Below, in pieces: positions 17,028 through 26,709 of a DNA stretch of 55,284 nucleotides; position 1 is the first letter of the stretch, and each line of letters begins with the position of its first letter. Under the pieces are notes generated by a model. The model was not told the DNA's origin and did no database searches. It saw only the letters and a program-made list of their open reading frames with translations. Made by a program: the position numbers and the translations under genes. Source of the DNA: Rhizobium sp. CF122 (GTDB taxonomy: Bacteria > Pseudomonadota > Alphaproteobacteria > Rhizobiales > Rhizobiaceae); the NCBI RefSeq assembly GCF_000282035.1, contig NZ_AKKA01000020.1, forward strand, positions 1 to 55,284. Reading direction: 5' to 3'.

Positions 17028-17738
17028 ATGAGCATGGGCAACTTTTCGCGCACCCCGATTCGCCCTGGAACGGAGCTTGCTCGCTCCGAGGGAGGACCTG
17101 CGCGCCGCGGTCCCGTACGGCGCATGCTGCGCTGGGGCGGCGTTACCTTCATCCTTGGCATCGCCCTCATCTTCGGCGGCTTCTTGCGGTTTGCCGATTC
17201 CGTTACGACCCTGAAGCCTCCGCTCGATCCGCGCGCGGATGCGATCGTCGTCCTGACAGGCGGCTACCAGCGCATCGATCAGGCCGTCGAGCTACTTCAG
17301 AAAGGTGCCGGCAAGCGCCTGCTGATTTCGGGCGTGCACCCGACCACCACGCCGAAGCAGATCCGCAGGATGACCCAGGCTTCGCCGGAGCTTTTCTCCT
17401 GCTGCGTCGACGTCGGCTACGACGCGCTCGACACGATCGGCAATGCCCAGGAAGCATCGAACTGGATCCACCAGCGCGGCTACAAGAGCGTCCTCATCGT
17501 CACCAACAACTACCATATGCCGCGCAGCCTTGCAGAACTCGCCTACGTCGATTCCGAAACCCAGTTTATTCCCTATCCTGTGGTGAACACGGATCTGAAG
17601 ACCAGCAACTGGTTCACCGATCCCAACGCCGTGCGGGTCATGCTTGCCGAATATGCGAAAGTGCTCTTCGCCGGCGTGCGCAATCTGACGGGTCTCGGCC
17701 GTCATGCGGGGCTGCGTTCGGCCGGCGTCTCCGGCTAA
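17028..17738 (+). CDS. YdcF-family (DUF218) membrane-anchored protein
   Basis: A 236-residue protein with a basic N-terminus, one membrane segment (about 40-60), and a DUF218/YdcF domain: DAIVVLTGGYQRIDQAVEL, LLISGV, the helix with ALDTIGNAQEASNW, and VTNNYHMPRSL. Family members such as SanA and ElyC affect envelope integrity and undecaprenyl carrier metabolism in enterobacteria; exact chemistry is not settled. It lies between ftsX and plsC on the same strand, 69 bases after ftsX, consistent with an envelope gene cluster. Confidence 0.85.
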   Translation: MSMGNFSRTPIRPGTELARSEGGPARRGPVRRMLRWGGVTFILGIALIFGGFLRFADSVTTLKPPLDPRADAIVVLTGGYQRIDQAVELLQKGAGKRLLISGVHPTTTPKQIRRMTQASPELFSCCVDVGYDALDTIGNAQEASNWIHQRGYKSVLIVTNNYHMPRSLAELAYVDSETQFIPYPVVNTDLKTSNWFTDPNAVRVMLAEYAKVLFAGVRNLTGLGRHAGLRSAGVSG

Positions 17739-17822
17739 AGCTCAGCGAAACCTTTTTCTGACGGTCAATATCGTGTAGGAGGGCGCAACCGCGTTTTGCG
17801 GACATTGGCCTTGGGAAAGTTT

Positions 17823-18620
17823 ATGATCGCCCTGCGTTCCGTTCTCTTTAACACGATCTTCTACGCCAACCTCATCGTTCGCATGATCGTGCTGTCCCCC
17901 TACTATTTCGTCGCGCCACGCAAGGACGCCTATCGCATACCGAAAAACTGGGCGCTGTCGAGCCACTGGTTGATGGAGAAGATCGTCGGCACGACCTTCG
18001 AGATTGAGGGCATCGAGAATCTGCCTGATGGCGGCTATATCCTGGCGCCGAAGCACCAATCCTTTTGGGACACCTATGCCCTCCTGCCGTGGCTGAAGGA
18101 TCCGGTCTACATCCTGAAGCGTGAGCTGATGTGGATCCCGCTCTTCGGCTGGTATGCCAAGAAACAGCGGATGATCCCGATCAACCGCGGGGCCCGCGGC
18201 AAGGTCATGGTCGAGGCATTGAAGCGCACGAAGGAAGAGCTGGCAACCGGCCGTCAGCTGATCATCTATCCCGAGGGCACCCGCCGCCCGCCCGGCGCCG
18301 AGCCGCTCTACAAATACGGCATTGCCCGTATGTACCGCGATCTGCAGCTGCCGGTCGTGCCGGTCGCCATGCATCCCGGCCTCTTCTGGCCGCGACGCCG
18401 CACGATGCGCTACCCCGGTCACTTCAAGGTGCGGATACTGCCGCCGATCCAGCCCGGCATGGATCCCGATGCCTTCTTTGCGCATCTGATCGACGTGACC
18501 GAGACGGCGAGCGACGAACTGCTGGTCGATACCGTCAAGCGCAATCCGAATCTGCCGCTTCCGCCGACCGCCGTTCAACGGCTCGCGGAATTGCAGAAGG
18601 CGAAGGCAGCGACGGCCTGA
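17823..18620 (+). CDS. plsC: 1-acyl-sn-glycerol-3-phosphate acyltransferase
   Basis: Second acylation of glycerol-3-phosphate to give phosphatidic acid at the inner membrane. The 265-residue protein has an N-terminal hydrophobic region, the catalytic H-x4-D motif as His78-QSFW-Asp83, and the substrate-binding EGTR at 151-154. The chosen ATG has GGGAAAG upstream; a GTG-type upstream start would add nine residues. Convergent with chaC just 2 bases away, so the two transcripts must overlap. Confidence 0.92.
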   Translation: MIALRSVLFNTIFYANLIVRMIVLSPYYFVAPRKDAYRIPKNWALSSHWLMEKIVGTTFEIEGIENLPDGGYILAPKHQSFWDTYALLPWLKDPVYILKRELMWIPLFGWYAKKQRMIPINRGARGKVMVEALKRTKEELATGRQLIIYPEGTRRPPGAEPLYKYGIARMYRDLQLPVVPVAMHPGLFWPRRRTMRYPGHFKVRILPPIQPGMDPDAFFAHLIDVTETASDELLVDTVKRNPNLPLPPTAVQRLAELQKAKAATA

Positions 18621-18622
18621 GC

Positions 18623-19156
18623 TCAAGCCCCGTTTCTCAGCCGTTCCACTTCGCCGACCACCTGCTCCAGCCAGTGATCGCGAATGCCCATCTCCTGCAG
18701 GTGCGCCAGCGTGTTGAAGACATAGGCGTCGTTCGGTCCTGATTTGCCCTTAGCGCCGTGGACGACCTGTGCCGCCGCGATCGCGTCGAGTCCACCAGCA
18801 TATTGCGTGTGCTTGCGATCAACAACATAGGCGATCGCCTTGCTTGTTCTGCCATCGGCCAGTTGTAGCTGCAGGCAGCGCTCGAGATAGACGTTGGTTA
18901 CGAGCTCGCGCTCCCTGAGATAGTCGATTGTTTCGTCCCACTCATGCGGCGCGATCCGGAAGGCCATGCCACGGCAGGAACCGCCACGATCAAGGCCGAG
19001 TACGAGGCCCGGATTCTGCTCGGTGCCGCGATGCACCCAGGAATGAACGCAAAGCGAACGCCGGTAGCCACGGACAAGAGCCTGAGAACGCTCCAAAAAC
19101 CCAAAGCCCGGATTCCACATCAGTGATCCGTAGCCAAATACCCAAAATTCGTCCAT
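18623..19156 (-). CDS. chaC: Gamma-glutamylcyclotransferase, ChaC family
   Basis: Cleaves glutathione to 5-oxoproline and Cys-Gly in the cytoplasm. The 177-residue protein begins with the family substrate loop YGSLMWNPGF (9-18) and has the catalytic glutamate region RERELVTNVYLER (81-93). It ends with KSGPNDAYVFNTLAHLQEMGIRD, typical of ChaC. It is divergent from the DUF2125 gene and convergent with plsC. The gene gloB, also a glutathione enzyme, is about 4 kb away, but they are not an operon. Confidence 0.92.
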   Translation of the reverse strand: MDEFWVFGYGSLMWNPGFGFLERSQALVRGYRRSLCVHSWVHRGTEQNPGLVLGLDRGGSCRGMAFRIAPHEWDETIDYLRERELVTNVYLERCLQLQLADGRTSKAIAYVVDRKHTQYAGGLDAIAAAQVVHGAKGKSGPNDAYVFNTLAHLQEMGIRDHWLEQVVGEVERLRNGA

Positions 19157-19207
19157 ATCGCACGCCAGACCGACATTTCCACTCGCGAGTCACCATTGGA
19201 GAACATC

Positions 19208-20206
19208 ATGGCAGCGTCAAGCCCATCCCGCAGCGGCAGAAAATTCTGGATGCTCGGCAGCGGTATCGTCTTGGTGATCGCGCTTTATACCGGCGCCTGG
19301 TTCTATGCCGCGTCCGAGTTGAAGAACACCGTGCTGAAGGCGATTGCACCCGGCAATACGGCAGGCGTCAGCGGCGAGTGCACAGATATCGACTTCCGCG
19401 GTTATCCATTCCGGATCGGCCTGTTCTGCTCGAAGGTCGATGTTGACGATACCGTCAATGGTGTCTCGGCGACCTTTGGCGAACTGCGCTCCGCAGCCCA
19501 GGTTTACGCTCCCGGTCATATCGTGTGGGAACTCGATTCGCCGGCAGAGATCCGCAGTGCCCACGGTCTGACGCTCAATGCGGAATGGGCAAGCCTGCAA
19601 GCCAGCCTGATCACCAAGTTGAAGGGCATTGACCGCTCTTCGACCGTCATCGACGGGCTTAAGGGCACCGCCGTGTCCTCGCAGACAGGCCAGACGATCA
19701 ACTTCGACGCCGCCCATACGGAAATCCACCTCCGCCAGAACGGTGGCGACCTTGACGGCGCGATCTCCGTGACGAATGCCAATACGGCGATTAAGGACTG
19801 GCCCGCCCTCCCCAAGCTTTCTGCGAGTGCTGACGTGACGCTCGCCGGCAAGGCAGGCATGATCGACGGCAGCGACCAGAAGGGGCTTTACGGCGCCAGT
19901 GGTGAATTGCGCAAGGTCGTGGCTGACATCGGTGACGGCAAGGTCATGACGCTGAGCGGCCCATTCTCCTTTGATGAGGAGGGCTACCTGTCGGGCAAAT
20001 TCAAGCTGGAGATCGAGCAACTCGGCCCCTGGCGCGACAGCGTCAAGCAGACCTTCCCCGAGATCGCCAAGACCGTCGACACCGCCGCCAAGCTGCTGAA
20101 GGCGCTGGCGGGCGGCGGTGACAAGGTTTCCGTCGATCTCGTCGTTGCACGCGGCAATGCCACGGTCGGCGGCTTCATTCCGTTGGGATCGATCCCGCCG
20201 ATCTGA
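19208..20206 (+). CDS. DUF2125-domain periplasmic/membrane-anchored protein
   Basis: A 332-residue protein with one N-terminal membrane segment (about residues 14-35) and a long beta-rich region, including GECTDIDFRGYPFRIGLFC, which is the typical DUF2125 opening. The function is not known; the overall repeated-strand character recalls AsmA-like lipid-transport proteins, but that is inference. GGAG seven bases before the ATG at 19208 decides the start over an upstream TTG. It ends 2 bases from the convergent tyrC. Confidence 0.85.
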   Translation: MAASSPSRSGRKFWMLGSGIVLVIALYTGAWFYAASELKNTVLKAIAPGNTAGVSGECTDIDFRGYPFRIGLFCSKVDVDDTVNGVSATFGELRSAAQVYAPGHIVWELDSPAEIRSAHGLTLNAEWASLQASLITKLKGIDRSSTVIDGLKGTAVSSQTGQTINFDAAHTEIHLRQNGGDLDGAISVTNANTAIKDWPALPKLSASADVTLAGKAGMIDGSDQKGLYGASGELRKVVADIGDGKVMTLSGPFSFDEEGYLSGKFKLEIEQLGPWRDSVKQTFPEIAKTVDTAAKLLKALAGGGDKVSVDLVVARGNATVGGFIPLGSIPPI

Positions 20207-20208
20207 AA

Positions 20209-21138
20209 TCAGGCTTTCTTTTCGAGCGGATGCGGGCGCCCGAAATCCGGTGCGTCGACATCCTGGCCGGCCTTGATGATCGAACGACGGATGGCGCGGG
20301 TACGGGTGAAAAGATCGAAGATCTTGTCGCCCTCGCCCCAGCGAATGGCCCGCTGCAGATAGGCGAGGTCCTCGGAGAAACGCGCCAGCATTTCGAGGAT
20401 CGCATCCTTGTTGTGCAGGCACACGTCCCGCCACATCGTCGGATCGGAAGCGGCCAGACGCGTGAAGTCTCGGAAGCCGGAGGCGGAATACTTGATCACT
20501 TCCGATTCGGTGACCGCTTCAAGATCATCCGCCGTACCGACAATGTTGTAAGCGATGATGTGCGGCAAGTGTGAGACGATGGCGAGCACCTTGTCGTGAT
20601 GCTCCGGATCCATCTCGTCGACCTTGGAGCCCAACGCTTCCCAGAACTGCCGCAGCCGCTTCAACGCCGTTTCGTCGGTGCCTGAGATCGGCGTGAAGAT
20701 GCACCAGCGCCCTTCGAAGAGCCCCGGGAAACCGGCGTCCGGACCGGACTTCTCCGTACCCGCCAGCGGATGGCCGGGGATGAAGTGCACGTGCGGCGGC
20801 ATGTGCGGCTGCATTTGCGCGATGACCGAGGCTTTGGTCGAGCCAACATCCGTTACAATCGCGCCAGGCTTCAGGCTGCTAGCAATTTCCTTCGCAACGC
20901 TCTCCGACGCGCCAACGGGCACCGAGACGACGACCAAGTCCGCATCCTTCACCGCCTCGGCCGACGACGTCTTGTAGCGGTCGCCGAGCTGCAGTTCCTC
21001 AGCCCTTTTCAGGGTATCTGCACTGCGCGTCGCGATAACGACTTCTTTTGCGAGGCCAAGCCGCTTGATGTCATGCGCAATGGAGGAGCCGATCAGGCCG
21101 ATCCCGATCAGCGCTATGCGATCGAACTGCGCGGTCAT
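20209..21138 (-). CDS. tyrC: Prephenate/arogenate dehydrogenase
   Basis: NAD(P)-dependent oxidative decarboxylation in tyrosine synthesis. The 309-residue protein has the Rossmann motif GIGLIG (12-17), the catalytic histidine in [15 protein letters not shown] and a second in [11 protein letters not shown], followed by the helical dimerization domain. There is no ACT or chorismate mutase domain, so it is the short cyclohexadienyl-dehydrogenase type. Its ATG overlaps the hisC stop by 4 bases (ATGA), so the two are translationally coupled; this pairing suggests that the aminotransferase acts on aromatic substrates too. Confidence 0.94.
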   Translation of the reverse strand: MTAQFDRIALIGIGLIGSSIAHDIKRLGLAKEVVIATRSADTLKRAEELQLGDRYKTSSAEAVKDADLVVVSVPVGASESVAKEIASSLKPGAIVTDVGSTKASVIAQMQPHMPPHVHFIPGHPLAGTEKSGPDAGFPGLFEGRWCIFTPISGTDETALKRLRQFWEALGSKVDEMDPEHHDKVLAIVSHLPHIIAYNIVGTADDLEAVTESEVIKYSASGFRDFTRLAASDPTMWRDVCLHNKDAILEMLARFSEDLAYLQRAIRWGEGDKIFDLFTRTRAIRRSIIKAGQDVDAPDFGRPHPLEKKA

Positions 21139-22244
21139 GACTTGCGTCCCATAAACTCGCCGAGCGCTTCGATGACGCCACGATTCGCCTCCTCCGGGCC
21201 GATGCTCATGCGCAGCGCATTCGGAAATCCGTAGCCCTTCACCGCACGCAGGATGTAGCCGCGGCTGGTCAGGAACTCATCGGCTTCAGGCGCGCGTTTG
21301 CCATCGACGTCGGGGAAGTGGATGAGAACGAAGTTTGCGACCGACGGCGTCACCTTGAGACCGATAGCCTCAAGCGCGCCCGTCATCTTTTCGATCCAAA
21401 TCTGGTTGAAGGAAGCCGCCTCCTGCGTGAAGGCCTGGTCGCGAATGGCCGCCGCGCCAGCGGCAATGGCAGCCGCGTTCATATTAAACGGGCCGCGGAC
21501 GCGATTGACCGCATCGATGATATCTACCGGGGCATACATCCAACCGACGCGAAGCGCGGCCAGACCGTAGACCTTGGAGAAGGTGCGCGTCATGACAACA
21601 TTCGCGTTCGACGAGACGATCTCGATGCCGGCCTCGTAGTCGTTGCGACGAACATATTCCGCATAAGCGGCATCGAGCACCAGAACGACATGCTTCGGCA
21701 GAGCTGCCTGCAGGCGGCGGATTTCACTGACCGGGACATAGGTACCAGTCGGATTGCCGGGATTGGCGATGAAGACGATCTTAGTCTTCGGCGTGACGGC
21801 GCCCAGAATGGCATCGACGTCAACGGTCGCGTCCTTCTCCTTGACGACAACCGGAGTCGCGCCGGCGCCCATGATCTGGATCTTGTAGACGAGGAAGCCG
21901 TGCTCGGTGATGATGCCTTCGTCGCCCGGCCCGAGATAGACATGGCAAAGCAGGCCCAGCAACTCGTCCGAGCCGTTGCCGCACATGATGTTGGCAGGGT
22001 TCAGCCCATGTACGGCCGCAATCGCCTCACGCAACTCCGTTGCTTGGCCGTCCGGATAGCGCTCGAGACTGCTGGCGGCATTGCGGAAAGCTTCGATCGC
22101 CTTCGGGCTCGCGCCGAGCGGCGTTTCATTTGAGGAGAGCTTGTAAACGCGTGCGACACCCGGCGCATGTTCCTTGCCCGGCACATAGGCTGCAATATCC
22201 AGAATACCGGGACGCGGAACGGGCTTGCTCTTCTCTTCGCTCAT
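21135..22244 (-). CDS. hisC: Histidinol-phosphate / aromatic aminotransferase
   Basis: Class I/II PLP aminotransferase of 369 residues. Motifs: NPGNPTG (161-167), Asp191-xx-Tyr194, the PLP lysine Lys224 in TFSKVYGLA, and the arginine in LRVGW. The open frame runs upstream to 22430, but ATG 22244 has AAGG eight bases before it and gives the family length. Because it is fused by a 4-base overlap to tyrC, it probably transaminates prephenate, phenylpyruvate or hydroxyphenylpyruvate, with or without a role in histidine synthesis. Whether another hisC exists elsewhere cannot be seen. Confidence 0.92.
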   Translation of the reverse strand: MSEEKSKPVPRPGILDIAAYVPGKEHAPGVARVYKLSSNETPLGASPKAIEAFRNAASSLERYPDGQATELREAIAAVHGLNPANIMCGNGSDELLGLLCHVYLGPGDEGIITEHGFLVYKIQIMGAGATPVVVKEKDATVDVDAILGAVTPKTKIVFIANPGNPTGTYVPVSEIRRLQAALPKHVVLVLDAAYAEYVRRNDYEAGIEIVSSNANVVMTRTFSKVYGLAALRVGWMYAPVDIIDAVNRVRGPFNMNAAAIAAGAAAIRDQAFTQEAASFNQIWIEKMTGALEAIGLKVTPSVANFVLIHFPDVDGKRAPEADEFLTSRGYILRAVKGYGFPNALRMSIGPEEANRGVIEALGEFMGRKS

Positions 22245-22353
22245 GAGATCGACCTTGGAAAAAACCGGGAAAAATTCGGCTGAAAACTGCCCTGTGGCAA
22301 TAGAACGGAAAGGCAGCCTTGTCGAGTGCTGCGGGACCTCTAGGGTCCTGACC

Positions 22354-23094
22354 CTAGCGACTGCGTGTCGTTGGAACACCATGCGGCGCCAGAACCGGCA
22401 CGAAGACGCGCCGCGACGCACGGGCGGCAACCGGCAGACCCTGATAGAGCCGCTTCTGCGCCTCGACGACGATCACGCCGGAAAATGCCGGCCACAAGGT
22501 GCGTCCCACACGATCGAAGAGGCCGCGCAGGCGCATCATGGTGCGAAGCTTGGAGGGAGGGAAGAACAATGCCTCGGCCGTCGCGCCTGGCGTGAAATTG
22601 GTTTCCCGCAGGAGACTTGTCAGCTGCCCACGCGAATAGGGTCGCCCGGAGCCGAACGGCGTATGCTCCATCCGTGCCCAGACGCCACGGCGGTTCGGCA
22701 CGACGATGACCAGGCGCCCGCCTGGCGCCAGCACCCGCCACAGCTCCTTCAGGGTTTCCCGCGGGCTCTCGGCAAATTCGAGCGAATGGACCATCAGCAC
22801 CCGGTCGATCGAGGAATCGGGCAACGGCAGCTCCTCGTCGAAGATCAGGGCCGTCGAGGAAAGCGCCCCCACAGGCCAGTTCACGGCACCCTGCCCTGCC
22901 GGCATGAAGGCAAAGGTTCTCTCCGTGTCGGACTGGAAGCGATCTAGGAAGGGCACGACGTAGCCCAGACCAACGAGACGCTCCTGCGGCAGCCGAACCC
23001 AAAGCGAGGAAAGCGCCATGGCGATCGACTGCTCGGCAATGCGTCCGAGGTCGGAATGATAGAACTGGCGTAGGTCGACGATATCAGCGTGCAT
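22354..23094 (-). CDS. Class I SAM-dependent methyltransferase
   Basis: A 246-residue protein. The start [18 protein letters not shown] and the segment [47 protein letters not shown] match the methyltransferase-11 type Rossmann fold (motif II to motif post-III). The usual glycine-rich motif I is weak: [13 protein letters not shown] fits the position but lacks GxGxG. The substrate is unknown. In rhizobia it is regularly found divergent from gloB, as here (90 bases apart). Confidence 0.85.
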   Translation of the reverse strand: MHADIVDLRQFYHSDLGRIAEQSIAMALSSLWVRLPQERLVGLGYVVPFLDRFQSDTERTFAFMPAGQGAVNWPVGALSSTALIFDEELPLPDSSIDRVLMVHSLEFAESPRETLKELWRVLAPGGRLVIVVPNRRGVWARMEHTPFGSGRPYSRGQLTSLLRETNFTPGATAEALFFPPSKLRTMMRLRGLFDRVGRTLWPAFSGVIVVEAQKRLYQGLPVAARASRRVFVPVLAPHGVPTTRSR

Positions 23095-23184
23095 CGAGGT
23101 AAATGTTATCAGTGGGCGGTTGGACTTCAAGGCAGGACCCTCTACATTCCCGGTATACCCGCGATAAAGAGGCTGCCTGAGACT

Positions 23185-23955
23185 ATGAAACCTTTGGATT
23201 TAGACGTTTTTCTCTGCCGTACCGACAATTTCGGCGTGTTGGTCCACGATCCTGAAACCGGCTTGACCGCCTCGATTGACGCTCCCGATGCAGGCGCGGT
23301 CGAGAAGGCGGCAGCCCGCCGCGGCTGGACGATCTCACATATTTTTACGACCCATCACCATACCGACCACGTCGAAGGCAACCTCGCGCTGAAGCATCAA
23401 TATGGCTGCGAGATTATCGGTCCGATCAACGAGGCGGTGGCGATCCCGGGTCTCGACAAGACGATGGCCGACGGCGATACCTTCCTGTTCGGCGACCACA
23501 CGGTACAGGTCATCGAGACTCCCGGGCACACGGCGGGACATATCTGCTACCACTTCGCCGACGACAAGCTGCTCTTTGCCGCCGACACGCTGTTTGCACT
23601 CGGCTGCGGGCGTCTTTTCGAGCGCCCGGCCGCCGATATGTGGCACTCGCTGCAGAAGCTTGCGGTGCTGCCCGATGAAACGGCCATCTACTTCGGCCAC
23701 GAATACACGCTCTCCAATGCCCGTTTCGCCCTGACAATCGATCCGGACAATCAGCGCCTGATAGTCCGTGCGGCCGAGATCGAGGCCCTGCGGGCCGAGA
23801 ACAAGTTCACGATTCCGACGACGCTGGCACTGGAGAAGGAAACCAATCCTTTTCTGCGCGCGGCTGATCCTGCCATCCGCCGCAACCTGCTGATGGAAAC
23901 CAAGACCAACGAGGAAGTCTTCGCGGAAATCCGCCGGCGCAAGGACAATTTTTGA
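23185..23955 (+). CDS. gloB: Hydroxyacylglutathione hydrolase (glyoxalase II)
   Basis: Hydrolyses S-D-lactoylglutathione to D-lactate and glutathione, finishing methylglyoxal detoxification. The 256-residue metallo-beta-lactamase-fold protein has THHHTDH at 56-62 (metal ligands His57, His59, Asp61, His62), the later [10 protein letters not shown] and FGHEYT histidines, and a C-terminal HAGH domain ending in [11 protein letters not shown]. The upstream frame is open to 23089, but ATG 23185 gives the family length. Its stop overlaps the next start (TGATG), so the cupin gene is co-translated. Confidence 0.95.
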   Translation: MKPLDLDVFLCRTDNFGVLVHDPETGLTASIDAPDAGAVEKAAARRGWTISHIFTTHHHTDHVEGNLALKHQYGCEIIGPINEAVAIPGLDKTMADGDTFLFGDHTVQVIETPGHTAGHICYHFADDKLLFAADTLFALGCGRLFERPAADMWHSLQKLAVLPDETAIYFGHEYTLSNARFALTIDPDNQRLIVRAAEIEALRAENKFTIPTTLALEKETNPFLRAADPAIRRNLLMETKTNEEVFAEIRRRKDNF

Positions 23956-24377
23956 TGTCCCCGGACGATATCATTCGCGAACTTGGAATGGAGCCGCATC
24001 CCGAAGGCGGCTGGTATGTGCAGACATTCCGCGACACCGAGGGTGGCTCGCGCGGCCACTCGACGGCGATTTACTATCTCCTGAAGGCGGGGCAGCGATC
24101 CCACTGGCATCGTGTCCATGACGCTGCCGAGGTCTGGCATCACTACGCCGGGGCTCCGCTTGCGCTTCACCGCTCGCAGAATGGGAGCAGCAGCGAGACG
24201 CTGGTGCTTGGCACGGACATTCTCAACGGCGAGCGACCGCAGGCGATCATTCCGGCCAACTGGTGGCAGTCGGCCGAAACCCGTGGCGAGTATACGCTGG
24301 TCGGATGCACCGTTGCGCCGGGCTTCGAATTCGCCTCCTTCGAGATGGCGGCGTCGGACTGGAAGCCTGCTGGCTAA
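23955..24377 (+). CDS. DUF985 cupin-like protein
   Basis: A 140-residue cupin of the DUF985 family: EGGWYVQTFRD near the start, STAIYYLLKAGQRSHWHRVHDAAEVWHHYAGAPL as the metal-binding strand pair, and GCTVAPGFEFASFEMA at the end. The role is not established; some members are sugar- or dehydration-related. Its ATG shares bases with the gloB stop codon, implying coupled expression with glyoxalase II. It is convergent with the EamA transporter gene 3 bases away. Confidence 0.9.
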   Translation: MSPDDIIRELGMEPHPEGGWYVQTFRDTEGGSRGHSTAIYYLLKAGQRSHWHRVHDAAEVWHHYAGAPLALHRSQNGSSSETLVLGTDILNGERPQAIIPANWWQSAETRGEYTLVGCTVAPGFEFASFEMAASDWKPAG

Positions 24378-24380
24378 GGA

Positions 24381-25277
24381 CTACTCCGCGGCGGCGCGCT
24401 GTTCAACCGCCGCGGACTTTCGGCGGAACATCTCGTTTGCCGCCAGCACGGCGCCGCCGGTCACCAACACGCAGGCGAGCGCGATGCGCCAGCTTGGCCC
24501 GGCAAAGCCGAACAGTGTCAGGTTTAACGTCGAGAGAAGCGGTGCTGCATAGCTTGCGGCGCCCAGAATCTGGATATCGCCATTCTTGACGCCGTAGTCC
24601 CAGGCATAGAATGCCGCACCGACGGGAAAGAGCCCGAGGCCAGCGACAGCCATCCACTGCGATACCGTTTCCGGCCAGACGGTCGTCTCGAGCCCGAGAT
24701 GGCAAATGAGCGACAGGATCGAGGTCGCCATGCAAAAGCCGGTGACGACATCGGTCGACACTGCATCGAAGCGACGCGTCAGGAGCGAATAACCGGACCA
24801 TGTGAAGGCGCAAAGGAGGGCTGCGCCATAGCCGACGGCAAAGGCGCCGTCGAAATCGATACCGTTGCGGCCAACGATCAGGAAGGTGCCGCAAAGGCCG
24901 GCCAGGGCGCCGACGATATGATACCAACGCAGGCGCTCTCCCGGCAGCAGCGCCGATCCGACGACGATCAGCAACGGCCAGAGATAGGCAATCAGCCCTG
25001 CTTCGACGGCCGGTGCGTTCCTGAGCGCCGTGAAATAGAGGAAATGGTATCCGAACAGGCCAGCAATCCCGACGATCCAGACCTTGGCCGGCTGCTTGAG
25101 CAGCGCCAGTCGCGACGGATTGAGGATCAGCACGACGATGCCGGGGATGCTGCCGATGGCAAAGCAGATGGCCGACAGCTGGAACGGCGGCATCGTGCCG
25201 GAGGCGGCCGTGAACAGTGCCAAAAACGACCACATGAGGATCGCCGTAAAGCCGATTAGCGTTGCCCGAAGCTTCAC
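24381..25277 (-). CDS. EamA-family drug/metabolite transporter
   Basis: A 298-residue integral inner-membrane protein with ten predicted membrane segments in two EamA repeats. The first repeat begins LIGFTAILMWSFLALFTAASG; the second is marked by AFTWSGYSLLTRR and ends LACVLVTGGAVLAANE. It resembles YddG-type aromatic amino acid exporters, which would fit a window rich in aromatic amino acid genes, but the substrate cannot be decided from sequence. The next gene on the same strand (DUF3108) lies 30 bases upstream. Confidence 0.88.
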   Translation of the reverse strand: MKLRATLIGFTAILMWSFLALFTAASGTMPPFQLSAICFAIGSIPGIVVLILNPSRLALLKQPAKVWIVGIAGLFGYHFLYFTALRNAPAVEAGLIAYLWPLLIVVGSALLPGERLRWYHIVGALAGLCGTFLIVGRNGIDFDGAFAVGYGAALLCAFTWSGYSLLTRRFDAVSTDVVTGFCMATSILSLICHLGLETTVWPETVSQWMAVAGLGLFPVGAAFYAWDYGVKNGDIQILGAASYAAPLLSTLNLTLFGFAGPSWRIALACVLVTGGAVLAANEMFRRKSAAVEQRAAAE

Positions 25278-25307
25278 CTGTCCCCCTTTACGGAGGCTCC
25301 TGCTCCG

Positions 25308-26084
25308 TCAGCTTGCGCCGTATTTCACCGCGGTAATCGTCACCGGTCCGTATTGCGTCGGAATACGGACGTAGACCGGAGCATATACATTTGCCGCATC
25401 CGACTTGGCAAACCAGATTTCCATCCGGCTGCTCTTGCTCAGATAGTCGATGTCGCTGCGACCCTTCTTGTAGCCGGAGCGAGGGACGAACCGCACGCTG
25501 CATACGGTCGCCTTGCCGTTGAAACCCGCCGTCGAGAAGTTCTGCGCACCCTTGGGCGATAGCACCAGATCCATGCGCATTTCGCCATCGTAGATCGGCA
25601 GCTTCTGGGCGCAGACATTGGTGTCTGCGGGAAAGATCAGGCCCGAGATCGGATCGAGGACGGAGCGCATGTCGCTTGCCGGCACGCTGACCCAGTTATT
25701 CGGAGGTTTCCGAGGCGGCTTGACTGTCGTCGAGGTGATATTGCCGTTGCTGTAGCGCACCTCGTATGTGCGGGCGCGCTTGCCGCTCTTGTAGTAGAGA
25801 TAGTAGCGGGACGCCTGCAGCCGGTCGCCGCGCAACACGCCGTCGACGCTTGTCTTGGCCGAGATATTGGTGACGAGATCGGCAAGGCCGGCCGAACTGA
25901 TGTCGCCGGAGACCCTGTAGCTCTTGTCGTCCTCGATCTTCGTCAGGAAGGCGGCGCGGGCGATTGTCAGGATTCCTAGGGAAACCCTGTATTCCGTGCG
26001 ATGCACGATCTCGCTTGCGCCGGCCGGAACGGCTATCAGCGCAGCTATCGCGGATATCAGAATGCGTTTGCCCGGATGAGCCAT
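25308..26084 (-). CDS. DUF3108 periplasmic protein
   Basis: A 258-residue exported protein: a basic start, hydrophobic core and cleavage after PAGASE near residue 21. The body is beta-rich with repeated YRVS/YEVRY strands and two Cys (NVCAQK and TVCSVRF), as in DUF3108 proteins, which are thought to bind lipids in the periplasm; that role is inference. AAGG eight bases upstream of ATG 26084 decides the start over upstream in-frame ATGs. It is divergent from rpmB. Confidence 0.86.
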   Translation of the reverse strand: MAHPGKRILISAIAALIAVPAGASEIVHRTEYRVSLGILTIARAAFLTKIEDDKSYRVSGDISSAGLADLVTNISAKTSVDGVLRGDRLQASRYYLYYKSGKRARTYEVRYSNGNITSTTVKPPRKPPNNWVSVPASDMRSVLDPISGLIFPADTNVCAQKLPIYDGEMRMDLVLSPKGAQNFSTAGFNGKATVCSVRFVPRSGYKKGRSDIDYLSKSSRMEIWFAKSDAANVYAPVYVRIPTQYGPVTITAVKYGAS

Positions 26085-26199
26085 GAAATGAACCTTGTTC
26101 TGGCAGCTGGTAAAGCCGTTCATCACGGTCTATACGCCTGTCTCACAACGAAGCAAACACGAGCTTTTTGACAGAATTGCGGGAAATGCCAAGGTTTGG

Positions 26200-26228
26200 C
26201 TTGACGCGCCCGACCTGTCTGACTATAG
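26200..26228 (+). promoter_or_regulatory. Sigma-70 type promoter of rpmB
   Basis: CTTGAC (26200-26205), a 17-base spacer, and CTATAG (26223-26228) match the rhizobial housekeeping promoter consensus CTTGAC-N17-CTATAT with one difference. Transcription would start near 26235, leaving an untranslated leader of about 88 bases before the rpmB ATG. Confidence 0.75.
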
Positions 26229-26322
26229 AACCGCAACTTTCCAATCATGGCCTGTTGGATTGCTAACCCGGTTTTGCGCGGGCATGCAACCGATGGCCGA
26301 GAAAAACAAGAATAGGTGTTCC

Positions 26323-26619
26323 ATGTCCCGCATGTGCGAATTGACCGGCAAGGCAGTCCTGACTGGTAACAATGTCAGCCATGCCAACAACAAGACCAAG
26401 CGCCGGTTCCTCCCGAACCTGTGCCAGGTTACGCTGATCTCCGACGCGCTCGGCCAGCGTTATCGTCTTCGCGTTTCGGCTGCTGCTCTTCGTTCCGTCG
26501 AGCATCGTGGCGGTCTCGATGCCTTCCTGATCAAGGCAAGCGAAAATGAACTGTCGATGCGCGCTCGTCTGCTGCGTCGCCAGATCGTCAAGAAGACTGC
26601 CGAAGCCGCTGCTGCCTAA
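26323..26619 (+). CDS. rpmB: 50S ribosomal protein L28
   Basis: A 98-residue ribosomal protein: [32 protein letters not shown] is the invariant start of bacterial L28, followed by the basic core with [22 protein letters not shown]. The C-terminal extension rich in Arg, Lys and Ala is normal for alphaproteobacteria. A consensus promoter lies upstream and a strong terminator downstream, so it is probably a single-gene unit. The open frame extends upstream to 26095, but the family start is clear. Confidence 0.96.
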   Translation: MSRMCELTGKAVLTGNNVSHANNKTKRRFLPNLCQVTLISDALGQRYRLRVSAAALRSVEHRGGLDAFLIKASENELSMRARLLRRQIVKKTAEAAAA

Positions 26620-26650
26620 GCTTCGACCGCTTCTTCTTCATACGGCTTCG

Positions 26651-26690
26651 AAAGGCTTGTACGGATGATCTCCGGACAAGCCTTTTGCTT
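26651..26690 (+). terminator. Intrinsic terminator of rpmB
   Basis: AAAGGCTTGT (26651-26660) pairs with ACAAGCCTTT (26676-26685), with an inner CGGA/TCCG stem (26662-26665 with 26671-26674) and a 5-base loop, followed by TTTGCTTT. This is a strong hairpin. It ends only about 20 bases before the preQ1-type pseudoknot of the next gene. Confidence 0.75.
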
Positions 26691-26709
26691 TGCCGGTCTG
26701 TCCCTCCAA

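Noticed and set aside
22245..22430. Longer N-terminus for hisC
   Set aside because: The extension is basic low-complexity sequence from the promoter region; the ATG at 22244 has a ribosome binding site.
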